64,000 nucleotides of DNA from Algoriphagus litoralis (GCF_003259255.1 NZ_QGOL01000003.1:310001-374000), one strand, 5' to 3'. Positions 16,200-25,612 are shown, numbered from the stretch's first letter. Made by a program: numbers and translations. Notes: generated from the letters alone by a model not told the origin.

Positions 16200-17687
16200 A
16201 TGAAAATCACCAAAGACCTCTATCAAAGTAATCTGGTATTGTTGACTGACTTTTATCAGCTTACCATGGCGTATGCCTATTGGAAGTCCGGCAAGGGCGA
16301 ACAAGAAGCGGTCTTCAATCTTTTTTTCAGAAAACATCCCTTTGAAGGCGGGTTTACATTAGCTGCAGGATTGGATTATGTCATAGATTTCTGCAGCAAT
16401 TTTAAGTTCGAAAAGGCAGACCTGGAGTATCTCGAAGTGATGAAAAATAAGGATGGAAGTCCGGTTTTTGAATCTGCATTTCTGGATTACCTCCAAAATC
16501 TCAATTTCACCTGCGACATCGATGCGGTGGAAGAAGGAACGGTCGTCTTCCCAAATGCGCCTTTGGTCCGGGTTCGGGGGACCTTAATCCAATGCCAACT
16601 TTTAGAAACTCCGCTATTGAATATTATTAATTTCCAGACCCTGATCGCCACCAAAGCTGCCCGGATCAATATTGCAGCACAAGGAGAGCCGGTCTTGGAG
16701 TTTGGACTGAGAAGAGCTCAAGGGATAGACGGAGCTTTGGCAGCAAGTCGGGCTGCATACATCGGAGGCTGTGCTTCTACCTCCAATGTCATGGCTGGTA
16801 AGCTATTTGGTATTCCAGTGGCAGGTACTCATGCCCATAGTTGGATCATGTCTTTCGATACAGAATTGGAGGCTTTCCAGGCTTATGCAGATGCTTTTCC
16901 GGACCAATGTGTCTTTTTGGTAGATACCTATGATACACTTCATGGAGTAAAAAATGCGATCAAAGTAGGGGAGATTTTGCGAAGCAAAGGAAAAGAAATG
17001 ATCGGAATCCGGATCGATTCAGGCGATTTGGCCTATTTCAGTACTAAAGCCAGACAGCTGCTCGACGAGGCAGGATTCCCGGATGCAAAAATCGTGGCAT
17101 CCAATGACCTCGATGAACATATCATTACGTCACTTAAGACTCAGGAGGCAGACATCAATGTGTGGGGAGTTGGGACTAAGCTAGTCACTGCTTACGACCA
17201 GCCTGCCTTGGGTGCGGTCTATAAGCTCTCTGCCATCAGATTGGAAGATGGCAGTTGGGAGCCCAAAGTCAAGGTTTCACAGCAATCACTTAAAATCAAC
17301 ATACCAGGTTTTCATAATGTGAAGCGATATTTCAGTAGAGACAAGGCTGTCGCAGACATGATTTTCCTCGAGGATGAAGTGATCGATCCCAAGAGTGTCA
17401 TAATCATTGATCCAGTAGATGCTACACGAAGGAAGCGGCTGATGCCGGCTTTTTATCAGGAGGAAATATTGTTGAAGCCGATCTTTAAGAAAGGGCAGCT
17501 TGTCTATCAAATTCCTTCTTTGGATCAAATCCGAAAACGTGCTGGAGACCAACTCGAATCTCTGGATAAGACCCACAAGCGATTGGTTAATCCGCATCTT
17601 TATCCAGTCGGTTTAGAAGAAAACCTGCACCATTTGAGGATGGATTTGGTTTTAAAAGCAAAAAAATTTGAAAATGAATTGGATTGA
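16200..17687 (+). CDS. pncB: Nicotinate phosphoribosyltransferase
   Basis: Cytoplasmic NAD-salvage enzyme: nicotinate + PRPP + ATP to nicotinate mononucleotide. 495 residues from ATG 16200; a TTG at 16188 is in frame but ATG fits the family start (LLTDFYQLTMAYAYWKSG). Motifs: FRKHPFEGGFTLAAGL, LLNIINFQTLIATKAAR, EFGLRRAQG, GTHAHSW with the catalytic-loop His, RIDSGDL, and GVGTKL for the phosphate of the substrate. Overlaps pncA, whose product nicotinate is its substrate. Confidence 0.96.
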   Translation: MKITKDLYQSNLVLLTDFYQLTMAYAYWKSGKGEQEAVFNLFFRKHPFEGGFTLAAGLDYVIDFCSNFKFEKADLEYLEVMKNKDGSPVFESAFLDYLQNLNFTCDIDAVEEGTVVFPNAPLVRVRGTLIQCQLLETPLLNIINFQTLIATKAARINIAAQGEPVLEFGLRRAQGIDGALAASRAAYIGGCASTSNVMAGKLFGIPVAGTHAHSWIMSFDTELEAFQAYADAFPDQCVFLVDTYDTLHGVKNAIKVGEILRSKGKEMIGIRIDSGDLAYFSTKARQLLDEAGFPDAKIVASNDLDEHIITSLKTQEADINVWGVGTKLVTAYDQPALGAVYKLSAIRLEDGSWEPKVKVSQQSLKINIPGFHNVKRYFSRDKAVADMIFLEDEVIDPKSVIIIDPVDATRRKRLMPAFYQEEILLKPIFKKGQLVYQIPSLDQIRKRAGDQLESLDKTHKRLVNPHLYPVGLEENLHHLRMDLVLKAKKFENELD

Positions 17688-18303
17688 TGAATCTTCCGCG
17701 CTTCTGATCGTGGATGTCCAAAATGATTTCCTTCCGGGAGGATCATTGGCAGTGCACGAAGGGGATCAGGTGGTGCCAGTGATCAATACATTGCAAGGAA
17801 ACTTCAAAACGATCATCGCAACTCAGGATTTTCACCCTGCTGACCATGGAAGTTTTGCTGCGAATCATCCCGGGAAAAATCCCGGGGATTTCATTGAGTT
17901 GGCCGGATTGAAGCAAATCCTCTGGCCCGTCCACTGTGTTCAGGGTTCACAGGGTGCAGACTTCCATCCCAATCTGAACCAAAGTCACTGGAAGAAGATT
18001 TTTCAAAAAGGGAAAAATCCGCAGGTGGATTCCTACTCAGGATTCTTTGACAATGCCAGAAGAGGTGATACCGGACTTGGGAATTACCTAAAATCCATAG
18101 GCGTTCGTCGAATATTTGTTTGTGGTTTGGCATTGGATTATTGTGTCAAATTCACTGCTCTTGACGCTAAAAGTTTGGGGTTTGACACATTTTTGATCAC
18201 AGATGCTACCCGTGCAGTGAATCTTCAACCGAAGGATGGCGAATCAGCAATCGAAGAAATGAGGGAAGCAGGAATACGAATTGTAACAAGTAAAAACCTT
18301 TAG
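17674..18303 (+). CDS. pncA: Nicotinamidase
   Basis: Isochorismatase-fold hydrolase converting nicotinamide to nicotinate and ammonia. 209 residues from ATG 17674, which lies inside the last codons of pncB (14-bp overlap, another frame); a TTG at 17668 is less likely. Catalytic triad: Asp in LLIVDVQNDF, Lys in FQKGKNPQVDSYSGFFDN, Cys in CGLALDYCVKFTALD. Metal site from D.HP.DHGSF. Directly followed by a thioesterase gene (3 bp). Confidence 0.95.
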   Translation: MNWIDESSALLIVDVQNDFLPGGSLAVHEGDQVVPVINTLQGNFKTIIATQDFHPADHGSFAANHPGKNPGDFIELAGLKQILWPVHCVQGSQGADFHPNLNQSHWKKIFQKGKNPQVDSYSGFFDNARRGDTGLGNYLKSIGVRRIFVCGLALDYCVKFTALDAKSLGFDTFLITDATRAVNLQPKDGESAIEEMREAGIRIVTSKNL

Positions 18304-18306
18304 GCC

Positions 18307-18825
18307 ATGTTTGACTATAATCCGGAGAAACATTATCCTTCAGAAACAGAAAGCCGTGTCGTCATCCGATTCCAGGATTGTGATCCGCTCCGCCACCTGA
18401 ATAACGCAAAGTATTTTGATTACTTTTTCAATGCCCGAGAAGACCAAGTTCCCAAACTTTACGGTCTGGAAATCATCGATCTCATCAAAACGTACAAGGC
18501 TGCCTGGGTGGTCTATAATCATAACATCAGCTATGTCAAACCTGCGATGGTCGGAGAGTGGGTCAGGATCATGAGTAGGATTCTATGGCATAATCACAAC
18601 ACCATTGTGGTGGAATACTACATGACGGATGATTCTAAAACAGAATTGAAAACCGTCCTCTGGTCCACCATGCGATATGTTACTTTGGCAGAAGGGAAAT
18701 CCACAGATCACTCCGGTGCTGTTTTAGACTTTTTGAAAGCCACCTCAGGAAACCGAGATATTGCACAGTTGAATATCAGAGACAGAGTAAAGGAACTCAA
18801 GCTACAATTGGAAAAAGGGAATTAA
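18307..18825 (+). CDS. Acyl-CoA thioesterase, 4HBT hotdog family
   Basis: 172 residues with a single hotdog fold: FQDCDPLRHLNNAKYFDYF near 20-38 is the 4HBT signature (catalytic Asp with following His/Asn-rich helix), and NISYVKPAMVGEWVRI is the typical strand pair after it. It hydrolyses an acyl-CoA of unknown chain. Begins 3 bp behind pncA, so it is part of that transcript, without an obvious link in pathway. Its last codons form one arm of a terminator shared with the convergent ABM gene. Confidence 0.85.
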   Translation: MFDYNPEKHYPSETESRVVIRFQDCDPLRHLNNAKYFDYFFNAREDQVPKLYGLEIIDLIKTYKAAWVVYNHNISYVKPAMVGEWVRIMSRILWHNHNTIVVEYYMTDDSKTELKTVLWSTMRYVTLAEGKSTDHSGAVLDFLKATSGNRDIAQLNIRDRVKELKLQLEKGN

Positions 18826-18842
18826 TCTTCCCTTTTATTTTT
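18813..18842. terminator. Bidirectional terminator built from the ends of two genes
   Basis: AAAAGGGAA / TTCCCTTTT, 9 bp with a 6-nt loop, followed by ATTTTT on plus and preceded by A-rich sequence on minus. It contains the stop of the thioesterase gene (18823-18825) and the stop of the convergent ABM gene begins at 18835, so coding and terminator functions overlap. Confidence 0.75.
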
Positions 18843-19152
18843 CAAATCCATAATCCCGCTCGACCAATGCGATTCGGGTCTTGTAAGCAGCGTACCATTT
18901 TTCACGACCATATTTCTGAGCGATCATGTGGTCTGTATTCGCCTTCCAATTTTTGATGGATTCTATGCTTTCCCAATAGGAGATCGTGATGCCAAGTCCA
19001 TCCCGGACACTTTCATGACCCAAGTATCCCGGCTGAAGCTCGGCTAGTTGGACCATTTCTTCGGCCATTTCTCCATATCCATCATTGATCTCAGTGCGCA
19101 AGTTGGAGAAGATTACAGCATAGTAGGGCGGGGAGGGAGTTTTTGCAATCAT
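18835..19152 (-). CDS. Antibiotic biosynthesis monooxygenase (ABM) domain protein
   Basis: 105 residues, a single dimeric alpha/beta barrel of the ABM/EthD-like kind: YYAVIFSNLRTEINDGY at the first strand, LAELQPGYLGHESVRD with GITISYWESIESIKNWK afterwards (typical of heme-degrading or quinol monooxygenase-like relatives), ending YKTRIALVERDYGF. Cytoplasmic. The reaction is not predictable from sequence. Monocistronic and convergent with the thioesterase gene. Confidence 0.8.
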   Translation of the reverse strand: MIAKTPSPPYYAVIFSNLRTEINDGYGEMAEEMVQLAELQPGYLGHESVRDGLGITISYWESIESIKNWKANTDHMIAQKYGREKWYAAYKTRIALVERDYGFEK

Positions 19153-19305
19153 TTTTTTTCTTCACGAATAGGGGTAAAAAGGACTTGACTTGTCTTAGCT
19201 AAAATAGGAAGGATTATTTCGATTGGGAAATGACCCAATAGGTAAAATCAACCTAGAATTAATGATTGAAACAAAGCAAACCAACTAGTTAAAAACAAAC
19301 GAATT

Positions 19306-20253
19306 ATGAAATTCATCAACTTAAAAAACACTGCAAAAAATTTCGGTATGGTACTAGGTACCTTGGTAATTTTGACTTCCTGCGAGGGAGAAATGGAAGT
19401 AGTTCAGCGCATTGACGAAGAATTTTCGGGAATTGAACGAATAGAGGTAGATGCTGAATTTATGGATGTAAACTACGAAGGAAAGGAAGGTCAGACCACA
19501 GTGGAATTGGATGGGATTTTGGAATCAAACCGATCTGGAAATTTTAGAATTAGCTATTCACAAGAAGGAAATTCGCTTTTGATCGAACTGGATAGAAAAA
19601 ACTTGATAGGATCTGGCAACCATCGAGCATCTATTACCCTCATCGGACCAAAAGAACTGGATCTTATCGTAAATTCTGGTTCTGGTAAAACTGTGGTTTC
19701 GGGAATCCAGTTTCCCAAGTTGGATTTGAACTCTGGATCTGGATCCATAGAACTTTTCAATGTCAATTCCTCAGCGATCTACCTTCACGCCAGTTCTGGG
19801 TCTATCGAGGGAAATCAATTGATTGGAAATCTTAAGACGAAAATTTCTTCTGGGAATGTGAAAATAGATCAGCTGCAGGGGAATCTGGACGTGGAGTCTT
19901 CCAGTGGATCACTGAATGTCAAGCGGATTATGGGGAAACTTAACGTGGAGCTGAGCTCTGGCAATCTCCAAATGGACGAAGTCTCTGAAATCGAACGCCT
20001 CAAGGTGAGTTCTGGTGCTATCTCCGGCAATAGAATAGGATTGGGACCGAAAACTAAATTAATCAGCTCTTCAGGGAAAATTCTGATTCAGACTTTTTCA
20101 GATCTTAAATCCTTCAATTTCGATTTTGAAGCCGAAAGTGGTCAAGTTGTCGTGGGCCAAAGTGTTTCTACGGGTTCACTACGAATAGACAATGGAGCAC
20201 CAGCGACTATTTCCGGTTCGGTTTCAAGTGGGAGAATTGAAATCAAAAATTAA
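19306..20253 (+). CDS. Head-GIN domain (DUF2807) lipoprotein
   Basis: 315 residues. Signal peptide with lipobox-like LVILTSC (Cys about 26). The rest is a right-handed beta-helix-like repeat: units such as NSGSGSIELFNVNSS, ASSGSIEGNQLIGNL, SSGNVKIDQLQGNL recur about every 20 residues, and FSGIERIEVDAEFMDVNY is the start of the DUF2807/putative auto-transporter adhesin head-GIN domain. Probably anchored in the outer membrane or periplasm. Role unknown; such proteins are common in Bacteroidota. Confidence 0.8.
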   Translation: MKFINLKNTAKNFGMVLGTLVILTSCEGEMEVVQRIDEEFSGIERIEVDAEFMDVNYEGKEGQTTVELDGILESNRSGNFRISYSQEGNSLLIELDRKNLIGSGNHRASITLIGPKELDLIVNSGSGKTVVSGIQFPKLDLNSGSGSIELFNVNSSAIYLHASSGSIEGNQLIGNLKTKISSGNVKIDQLQGNLDVESSSGSLNVKRIMGKLNVELSSGNLQMDEVSEIERLKVSSGAISGNRIGLGPKTKLISSSGKILIQTFSDLKSFNFDFEAESGQVVVGQSVSTGSLRIDNGAPATISGSVSSGRIEIKN

Positions 20254-20343
20254 ACCTGCCAAAATCAGGATCAATCAATCCCCAGTCATGAATGGAACGT
20301 AAGTTCTATAGCAGTTTGATATTTGTCAAAAAATTCTAATCTG

Positions 20344-20376
20344 TTGATTAATAAATAATTATAAATATTACCTTTG
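20344..20376 (+). promoter_or_regulatory. Bacteroidota-type promoter of a possible small RNA
   Basis: TTG (20344-20346), 22-bp AT-rich spacer and TACCTTTG (20369-20376) followed by C, matching TAnnTTTGC exactly. No protein gene lies within reach downstream before the terminator at 20488. Confidence 0.55.
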
Positions 20377-20382
20377 CACCTC

Positions 20383-20522
20383 CTTTAAAAAAAGAACCGA
20401 TAGTCAATATTTCATCAGGAAGATTTCCCTTGAAATTAGTCAGTCTGAGAAAATCAAAGGATCTGAAAAAGTTGTAAAAATCCCCTTACCCCGGTTGATA
20501 TCAGCCGGGGTTTTATTTTTTT
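20383..20522 (+). ncRNA. Candidate small RNA of about 140 nt
   Basis: Bracketed by a near-consensus promoter (20344-20376) and a strong rho-independent terminator (20488-20522). Ends are estimates: start about 7 nt after the -7 element, end in the T run. The only internal frame is a 15-codon TTG frame (about 20432-20479, basic, ending just before the hairpin), preceded by AGGAAG; it could be a leader peptide instead. I do not recognise a known RNA family. Confidence 0.4.
20488..20522 (+). terminator. Rho-independent terminator
   Basis: ACCCCGG / CCGGGGT perfect 7-bp GC-rich stem, loop TTGATATCAG partly self-pairing, followed by TTTATTTTTTT. One of the strongest terminators in the window although no protein gene ends nearby on the plus strand (head-GIN stops 235 bp upstream). 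Confidence 0.85.
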
Positions 20523-20668
20523 AAGGTGCTGAATAGGAGTGATGTGGATTTCAGTTATGATGAAATTTTGGAAAAAAATTGACGAATTTGTTTTCGAATT
20601 CATAAAATATCTGAAAAAGTATAGGTTTATATCAAAATAATGTAGCTTTCGGAGTTTTTCAATAACAA

Positions 20669-21040
20669 ATGATTTCTCTAATCGGCTTGATAACATTCTT
20701 ACTTCGCTTGACTTTGCTTCTGCAGACTCAAGTGATGTCTTTTTTGCCGGGAGAACAAGCAGGAGATCAGGTTTGCCATGCCCTCGAGGCCGATGATTTT
20801 CAGGTTCATTCGGTTTTAAATCTTGATGGAACTGATCCCTTTGCCCTTTGCGAAGCTGAAGAAGAGGAAAAAAGTGAATCAGAGACAGAGTCCCTAGCTG
20901 ATCTCGGTGACCAATTTGATGAGTCAGGATTTGCTCAAAATTCGAAAACGTTTTACAATCCCTTTTTTGGAAATAAAGCCCTGCAGGGAAACCAGCATCT
21001 TTATGACCTTTTTCATTCCTGGAAGACTCATCTGAGTTAA
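20669..21040 (+). CDS. Hypothetical acidic protein upstream of dabA
   Basis: 123 residues. An N-terminal hydrophobic stretch (about 2-24) is a signal anchor or signal peptide; the rest is acidic with a CEAEEEEKSESETES cluster and a small aromatic tail ending LYDLFHSWKTHLS. I do not recognise a family. It ends 93 bp before dabA on the same strand, with no terminator between, so co-transcription with the carbon-uptake genes is likely. It may be a small accessory protein, but nothing in the sequence proves that. Confidence 0.55.
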   Translation: MISLIGLITFLLRLTLLLQTQVMSFLPGEQAGDQVCHALEADDFQVHSVLNLDGTDPFALCEAEEEEKSESETESLADLGDQFDESGFAQNSKTFYNPFFGNKALQGNQHLYDLFHSWKTHLS

Positions 21041-21133
21041 TTTTTTTGCCGAATAGGCAATGATTTTCAGGCGAAATGCCTGTGCATTTGGCGCTAAAGC
21101 CATTTTCAAATCATTTACTCAGGAATAATTACC

Positions 21134-23632
21134 ATGAAACATCACACAAAGCGTCACGCTTTTGGTGTGGAGGAGATCGTGCAAGAACTCAGGCATTTTC
21201 TTCCCGCCCAAGCGCCGCTCAAGGACTTTGTCCACCACAATACCTTGCATGCTTTTCAGCATTTGCCATTCTTCCAAGCCCTGAAGCAATCCAAAAATCA
21301 AATGGGGTACAGGGGTTTTCTTCCTTTGGAAACCTATCGAGAATTGTATAGAGAAGGAAAAATAAAGGGGAATATTCTCAAAAATGTGCTGGAAGATCAC
21401 TTTGGAGAGATAGATTCCATTCATTGGATAGTCAAACTCTTGGATCAAACCTATGAGGAAAATTCAGTTCCTAAAGTTGGTCAATTGAGAGCCCATTGGA
21501 AGTCTGACTATCACTTCAACTTAGATAAAGTTGTACATCCATTTCTTTTCAGAATCCTGTCTGCCTACCTCGACCAGGGGATTTCGATTTGGTCATTTCC
21601 GGTGGAGGCTACTGGTTTTCTAGATGCCATCAAAAAACTGCAAGCTCAGAGTTTATCGTCCATCATTAGAGGAAAGCGAGCCTCGGAATTGCTGTTTCAC
21701 CCGGATTTGAATCTGGAGATGCTTTTGGAGATTTTGGTAGGAAATAAGGAAAGCTACGGCTGGTATTTATTTGACCAGCAGTTTGCGCATCCCGGCTGGT
21801 CAGGTATGGTGTCTGTTTTGGAATCCCAGCCCGAATCCCTTCTTGATGCTAAAACAATCTGCCTGAAGGAGGTCATTCTCTTTGAATGCCTCTTGGAGAT
21901 TGATGCGTTGGATCAAAAGTTTGAGCAAAACTGGAATCCAATTGGACACAGATTTCCTTTCAAAACAGCTGAATTGTTTGAAAACAGTCCATTTGAAGAG
22001 TTGGATCTGGTGCTACAATGCTGGCAGGAAGCCTATGAGTGGAGTTATTACGATGAAGTATTGGCTGGGATCTCTATCGTAGACGGACAGTCAAAGCCAT
22101 CCGGATTACCCAGTTTTCAGGCGATGTTTTGCATCGATGACCGCGAATGCTCAACCAGGAGACATTTGGAATACATTGATCCAGCATGTGCTACTTATGG
22201 AACACCGGGATTCTTCAATGTCGAGTTTTATTTCCAGCCTGAATTTGGCAGGTTTCATACCAAGTCTTGCCCGGCACCTGTCACCCCCAAATACCTGATC
22301 AAAGAATCAGCTAATCACAAGAAGCTAAGAAAAGATGCCCATTTCAATCAGAACAGCCATTCGCTGGTTCGAGGATGGGTCAGCGCACAGACACTTGGGT
22401 TTTGGTCAGCATTTAAATTGGTGGGAAATATCCTCAAGCCTTCCAGTTCTGCATTGGAGGTTTCTTCTTTCAAACACATGGATCCAAAAGGAACCCTGAC
22501 TGTAGAATACAGCGGAGTGGAAGAAAATGGGCTGCAAGTGGGATTCAAAGTAGAAGAGATGGCCGATCGGGTAGAGGGATTACTTCGGAGCATTGGACTG
22601 CTGGAGAAGTTTTCACCCTTAGTGTACCTCATAGGTCACGGAGCTTCTAGTATTAACAATACGCACTATGCAGGATATGACTGCGGAGCATGCTGTGGTC
22701 GACCAGGTTCGGTCAATGCCCGCGTCGCGGCTACCATGGCCAACCATGCCAAGGTTCGTCAATTGCTCAGCCTACGAGGTATTGAAATTCCTTCATCTAC
22801 CCAGTTTATCGGTGGATTGCATGATACGACTAAGGATGAAATCGAATACTTTGATGAGGATGTTCTTTCTCCTGAGAATCTGCTACTGCATCAGAAGAAT
22901 AAGCTCAAGTTTACTCAAGCCTTGGATTTGAATGCCTTGGAGCGCTCGCGGAGATTTGACACCTTGGAAAAGGGCAAACCGCTAAATGCAATCCATGAAG
23001 CGGTGAAAAAGCGGGCTTTTTCCCTGTTTGAACCTCGTCCGGAATACAATCACGCCACGAACGCGCTTTGCATCATTTCTAGAAAATCGACTATCAAAGG
23101 TTTGTTTTTTGACCGAAGGGCATTTCTTAATTCCTATGATTACAGAAAAGATCCTGAAGGGAAAGCGCTGACCAAAATCCTAGGCGCTGCTGCTCCAGTC
23201 TGCGGAGGAATCAATCTGGAATATTATTTCTCCAGAATGGATCCTGACAAACTCGGGGCAGGCACCAAGCTTCCGCACAATGTCATGGGACTCATCGGCG
23301 TAGCCAATGGGGCAGATGGTGATCTGAGAACTGGTCTTCCCTACCAAATGGTAGAAATACATGACCCAATTCGATTGTTGATGATCGTAGAGCAAGATCC
23401 ACAGGTGGTATTGAACGTGATTCAATCCAACCCTGCAACCTACGAGTGGATCAAAAATTACTGGGTGCACTTTGTGGTCATTGACCCAAGTACTAAGGCA
23501 TTTTTGAAATTCAAAGACGAAGGATTCATTGCCTATCGACCTGAATCGAATATCGAGCACCTCGATCACCTCAAGGATAAGCTTTTGAGTACCAAAGAGA
23601 ATCTTCCCGTTTACTTAATTGACTCACTCTGA
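21134..23632 (+). CDS. dabA: Inorganic carbon transporter subunit DabA (DUF2309)
   Basis: 832-residue peripheral membrane protein of the DAB system, which hydrates CO2 vectorially and traps bicarbonate in the cytoplasm using ion flow through DabB. The carbonic-anhydrase-like zinc site is complete: Cys333 and Asp335 in CIDDREC, His502 in GHGASS and Cys517 in YDCGACCGR; the His-Cys spacing of 15 equals that reported for Halothiobacillus DabA. The N-terminus LPAQAPLKDFVHHNTLHAFQ is typical of the family. The TGA overlaps the ATG of dabB (TGATG), implying coupled translation in equal amounts. Confidence 0.93.
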   Translation: MKHHTKRHAFGVEEIVQELRHFLPAQAPLKDFVHHNTLHAFQHLPFFQALKQSKNQMGYRGFLPLETYRELYREGKIKGNILKNVLEDHFGEIDSIHWIVKLLDQTYEENSVPKVGQLRAHWKSDYHFNLDKVVHPFLFRILSAYLDQGISIWSFPVEATGFLDAIKKLQAQSLSSIIRGKRASELLFHPDLNLEMLLEILVGNKESYGWYLFDQQFAHPGWSGMVSVLESQPESLLDAKTICLKEVILFECLLEIDALDQKFEQNWNPIGHRFPFKTAELFENSPFEELDLVLQCWQEAYEWSYYDEVLAGISIVDGQSKPSGLPSFQAMFCIDDRECSTRRHLEYIDPACATYGTPGFFNVEFYFQPEFGRFHTKSCPAPVTPKYLIKESANHKKLRKDAHFNQNSHSLVRGWVSAQTLGFWSAFKLVGNILKPSSSALEVSSFKHMDPKGTLTVEYSGVEENGLQVGFKVEEMADRVEGLLRSIGLLEKFSPLVYLIGHGASSINNTHYAGYDCGACCGRPGSVNARVAATMANHAKVRQLLSLRGIEIPSSTQFIGGLHDTTKDEIEYFDEDVLSPENLLLHQKNKLKFTQALDLNALERSRRFDTLEKGKPLNAIHEAVKKRAFSLFEPRPEYNHATNALCIISRKSTIKGLFFDRRAFLNSYDYRKDPEGKALTKILGAAAPVCGGINLEYYFSRMDPDKLGAGTKLPHNVMGLIGVANGADGDLRTGLPYQMVEIHDPIRLLMIVEQDPQVVLNVIQSNPATYEWIKNYWVHFVVIDPSTKAFLKFKDEGFIAYRPESNIEHLDHLKDKLLSTKENLPVYLIDSL

Positions 23633-25575
23633 TGGAATTATCAGCATGGATCCAACTGATGATTGGGATACCTCTTGTCGGTTTTATTGTCAGTGTTTTG
23701 ATTCCTGAGAAACAGGAAACCGCGCTTTCCAAAGTAGCCTTTTACACTGCTGGACTTAATTTACTCAGTGTGATGGTGTTTTTGGTGTTTTGGGCCATAG
23801 CAGGTTTTGAAGCATTGAATCTCAAGGAATTTCTTCTGTATAAAACTTCGCATTTTGAGTTTTTGGTAGACTTTTTCTTTGACAGAGTATCGGCTGTCTA
23901 TGTGGTGATCGGAGCGATGCTCACTTTCCTGATTACATTCTATAGTCGGTATTACCTCCATCGTGAAAGTGGCTACAAGCGGTTTTTCAATACGGTGCTC
24001 TTCTTCTACCTCGGATTCAATATCACTGTTCTCGCGGGCAATTTCGAAACGTTGTTTATCGGTTGGGAAATTCTTGGATTGTCTTCCTTTCTGTTGGTGG
24101 CATTCTACCGAGAAAATTATCTGCCGACACGTAATGCCATCAAGGTGTTTTCGATCTATCGGATAGGGGATGTAGGATTGATTCTGGCAATGTGGGCCAG
24201 TCACCACCTTTGGCACGAAAACATCACGTTTTTGAAACTGAATAATGCAGAGCTGGTCTCGGAGCATTTGGCAGGACATTCTGGGATAGGGATGTTCATT
24301 GCACTGATGCTACTTTTGGCAGCTGCGGCCAAGTCTGCCCAGTTTCCGTTCTCATCATGGCTTCCCCGTGCTATGGAAGGTCCGACTCCATCTTCGGCGA
24401 TTTTCTATGGATCACTTTCTGTTCATTTGGGAGTGTTCTTATTGATGCGGACTTTTCCATTTTGGGAAAATCAAATGATCGTCCGTATCCTCATAGCCCT
24501 CATGGGATTGTTTACAGCAATAGTTTCCACCATGATTGCCCGGGTGCAGACATCGGTCAAAACCCAGATTGGCTATGCCTCACTCACACAAATCGGGATC
24601 ATGTTTATCGAAGTGGCTGCTGGACTTGAAGCTTTGGCCTTGATTCACTTTGCAGGGAATGCCTTTCTAAGGACCTATCAATTGCTGGTGTCTCCCTCTG
24701 TGGTGAGCTATTTGATTCGCGAGCAATTCTATGGATTCGTACCTAAGCTCGGTACGAAGAAATCCGGTTTTGCTACCAGATTGAAAATTTCCTTTTATGT
24801 GTGGAGTTTGAAAGAGTGGAATCTGGATCGATTTGTCAATCAATTGGTCTTTAGACCATTGAAGTCTCTCGGACACCGTCTGGATTTCCTGAGTTATAAA
24901 ACTGTCCTGATATACTTCGTTCCCAGCTACTTAGTGGGTTTGGTTTTGCTGGTGATAGGGTACAAAATTCCCCCTGAGATCCATTCCTTTCTTCCTTTGG
25001 TTTTTGCTTTCATCGCATTGCTCATGGTCCTCAAGTCCTTTACGGAGCGAAAGTCCGCTCGGCTTGCCTGGATCATGTTGCTTATGAATCATTTCTGGAT
25101 GGTCCTTGCGATAGCTGAAAATGAAAATTTTTCCGGCGAAGAAATAGCCATGTATCTCAGTGGGATTATTCTGTTTGGGATTTCGGGTCTATTGGTGATT
25201 TCTTGGATGAAAAACCACACCGGTCAATCTGGGCTCTTTTCCTATCACGGCTACATCCGGAAGTTCCCAGCACTAGGATTTCTATTTCTCCTGAGTGTGT
25301 TGGGATTGATGGGCTTTCCACTTTCTCCAACATTCATCGGAGAGGATTTGCTCTTCAGTCATATTCATGAAGACCAATACCTTTTGGCCTTTTTTGCTGC
25401 CTTGGCATTTGTCATGGAAGGAATCGCTGCCATCCGGATTTTTGCCCGCCTATTCTTAGGCAATAAGCGGCAGGAATCTGAGGTTTCTCTTGGCGATTCG
25501 CTTTCCAGTCGATTCAGGCTTTATGGAAGTCCATCTGTGAACTTCAAAAAATCAACTTTCAAAAATTCGATTTGA
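23632..25575 (+). CDS. dabB: DabB-like proton-conducting membrane subunit (NuoL/MrpA family)
   Basis: 647 residues, about 16 membrane helices. Proton_antipo_M core with the WEILGLSSFLLVAFYRE, Lys-containing AAAAKSAQFPFSSWLPRAMEGPTPSSA (in two parts) and YASLTQIGIMF segments shared with NuoL. Such proteins next to DUF2309 genes form the cation channel of DAB complexes. The TGATG overlap with dabA and lack of other complex I genes support that assignment over NADH dehydrogenase. The C-terminus after about 610 is short and basic. Confidence 0.88.
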   Translation: MELSAWIQLMIGIPLVGFIVSVLIPEKQETALSKVAFYTAGLNLLSVMVFLVFWAIAGFEALNLKEFLLYKTSHFEFLVDFFFDRVSAVYVVIGAMLTFLITFYSRYYLHRESGYKRFFNTVLFFYLGFNITVLAGNFETLFIGWEILGLSSFLLVAFYRENYLPTRNAIKVFSIYRIGDVGLILAMWASHHLWHENITFLKLNNAELVSEHLAGHSGIGMFIALMLLLAAAAKSAQFPFSSWLPRAMEGPTPSSAIFYGSLSVHLGVFLLMRTFPFWENQMIVRILIALMGLFTAIVSTMIARVQTSVKTQIGYASLTQIGIMFIEVAAGLEALALIHFAGNAFLRTYQLLVSPSVVSYLIREQFYGFVPKLGTKKSGFATRLKISFYVWSLKEWNLDRFVNQLVFRPLKSLGHRLDFLSYKTVLIYFVPSYLVGLVLLVIGYKIPPEIHSFLPLVFAFIALLMVLKSFTERKSARLAWIMLLMNHFWMVLAIAENENFSGEEIAMYLSGIILFGISGLLVISWMKNHTGQSGLFSYHGYIRKFPALGFLFLLSVLGLMGFPLSPTFIGEDLLFSHIHEDQYLLAFFAALAFVMEGIAAIRIFARLFLGNKRQESEVSLGDSLSSRFRLYGSPSVNFKKSTFKNSI

Positions 25576-25612
25576 TCATCTTGAGGATTTTGCCTCTAAA
25601 AAAATAACTATC

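Larger units (their letters stand above)
20254..20668. other. 415-bp intergenic region with orphan promoter and terminator
   Basis: Between the head-GIN gene and the gene upstream of dabA. It contains the promoter match 20344-20376 and the strong terminator 20488-20522, which bracket about 140 nt with no long frame (see the ncRNA entry). From 20525 to 20668 only AT-rich sequence, probably the control region of the downstream gene; no clear -33/-7 pair was found there. Confidence 0.5.

Noticed and set aside
20454..20696. 80-codon minus frame crossing the terminator at 20488
   Set aside because: It crosses the strong plus-strand terminator and lacks any family signature.
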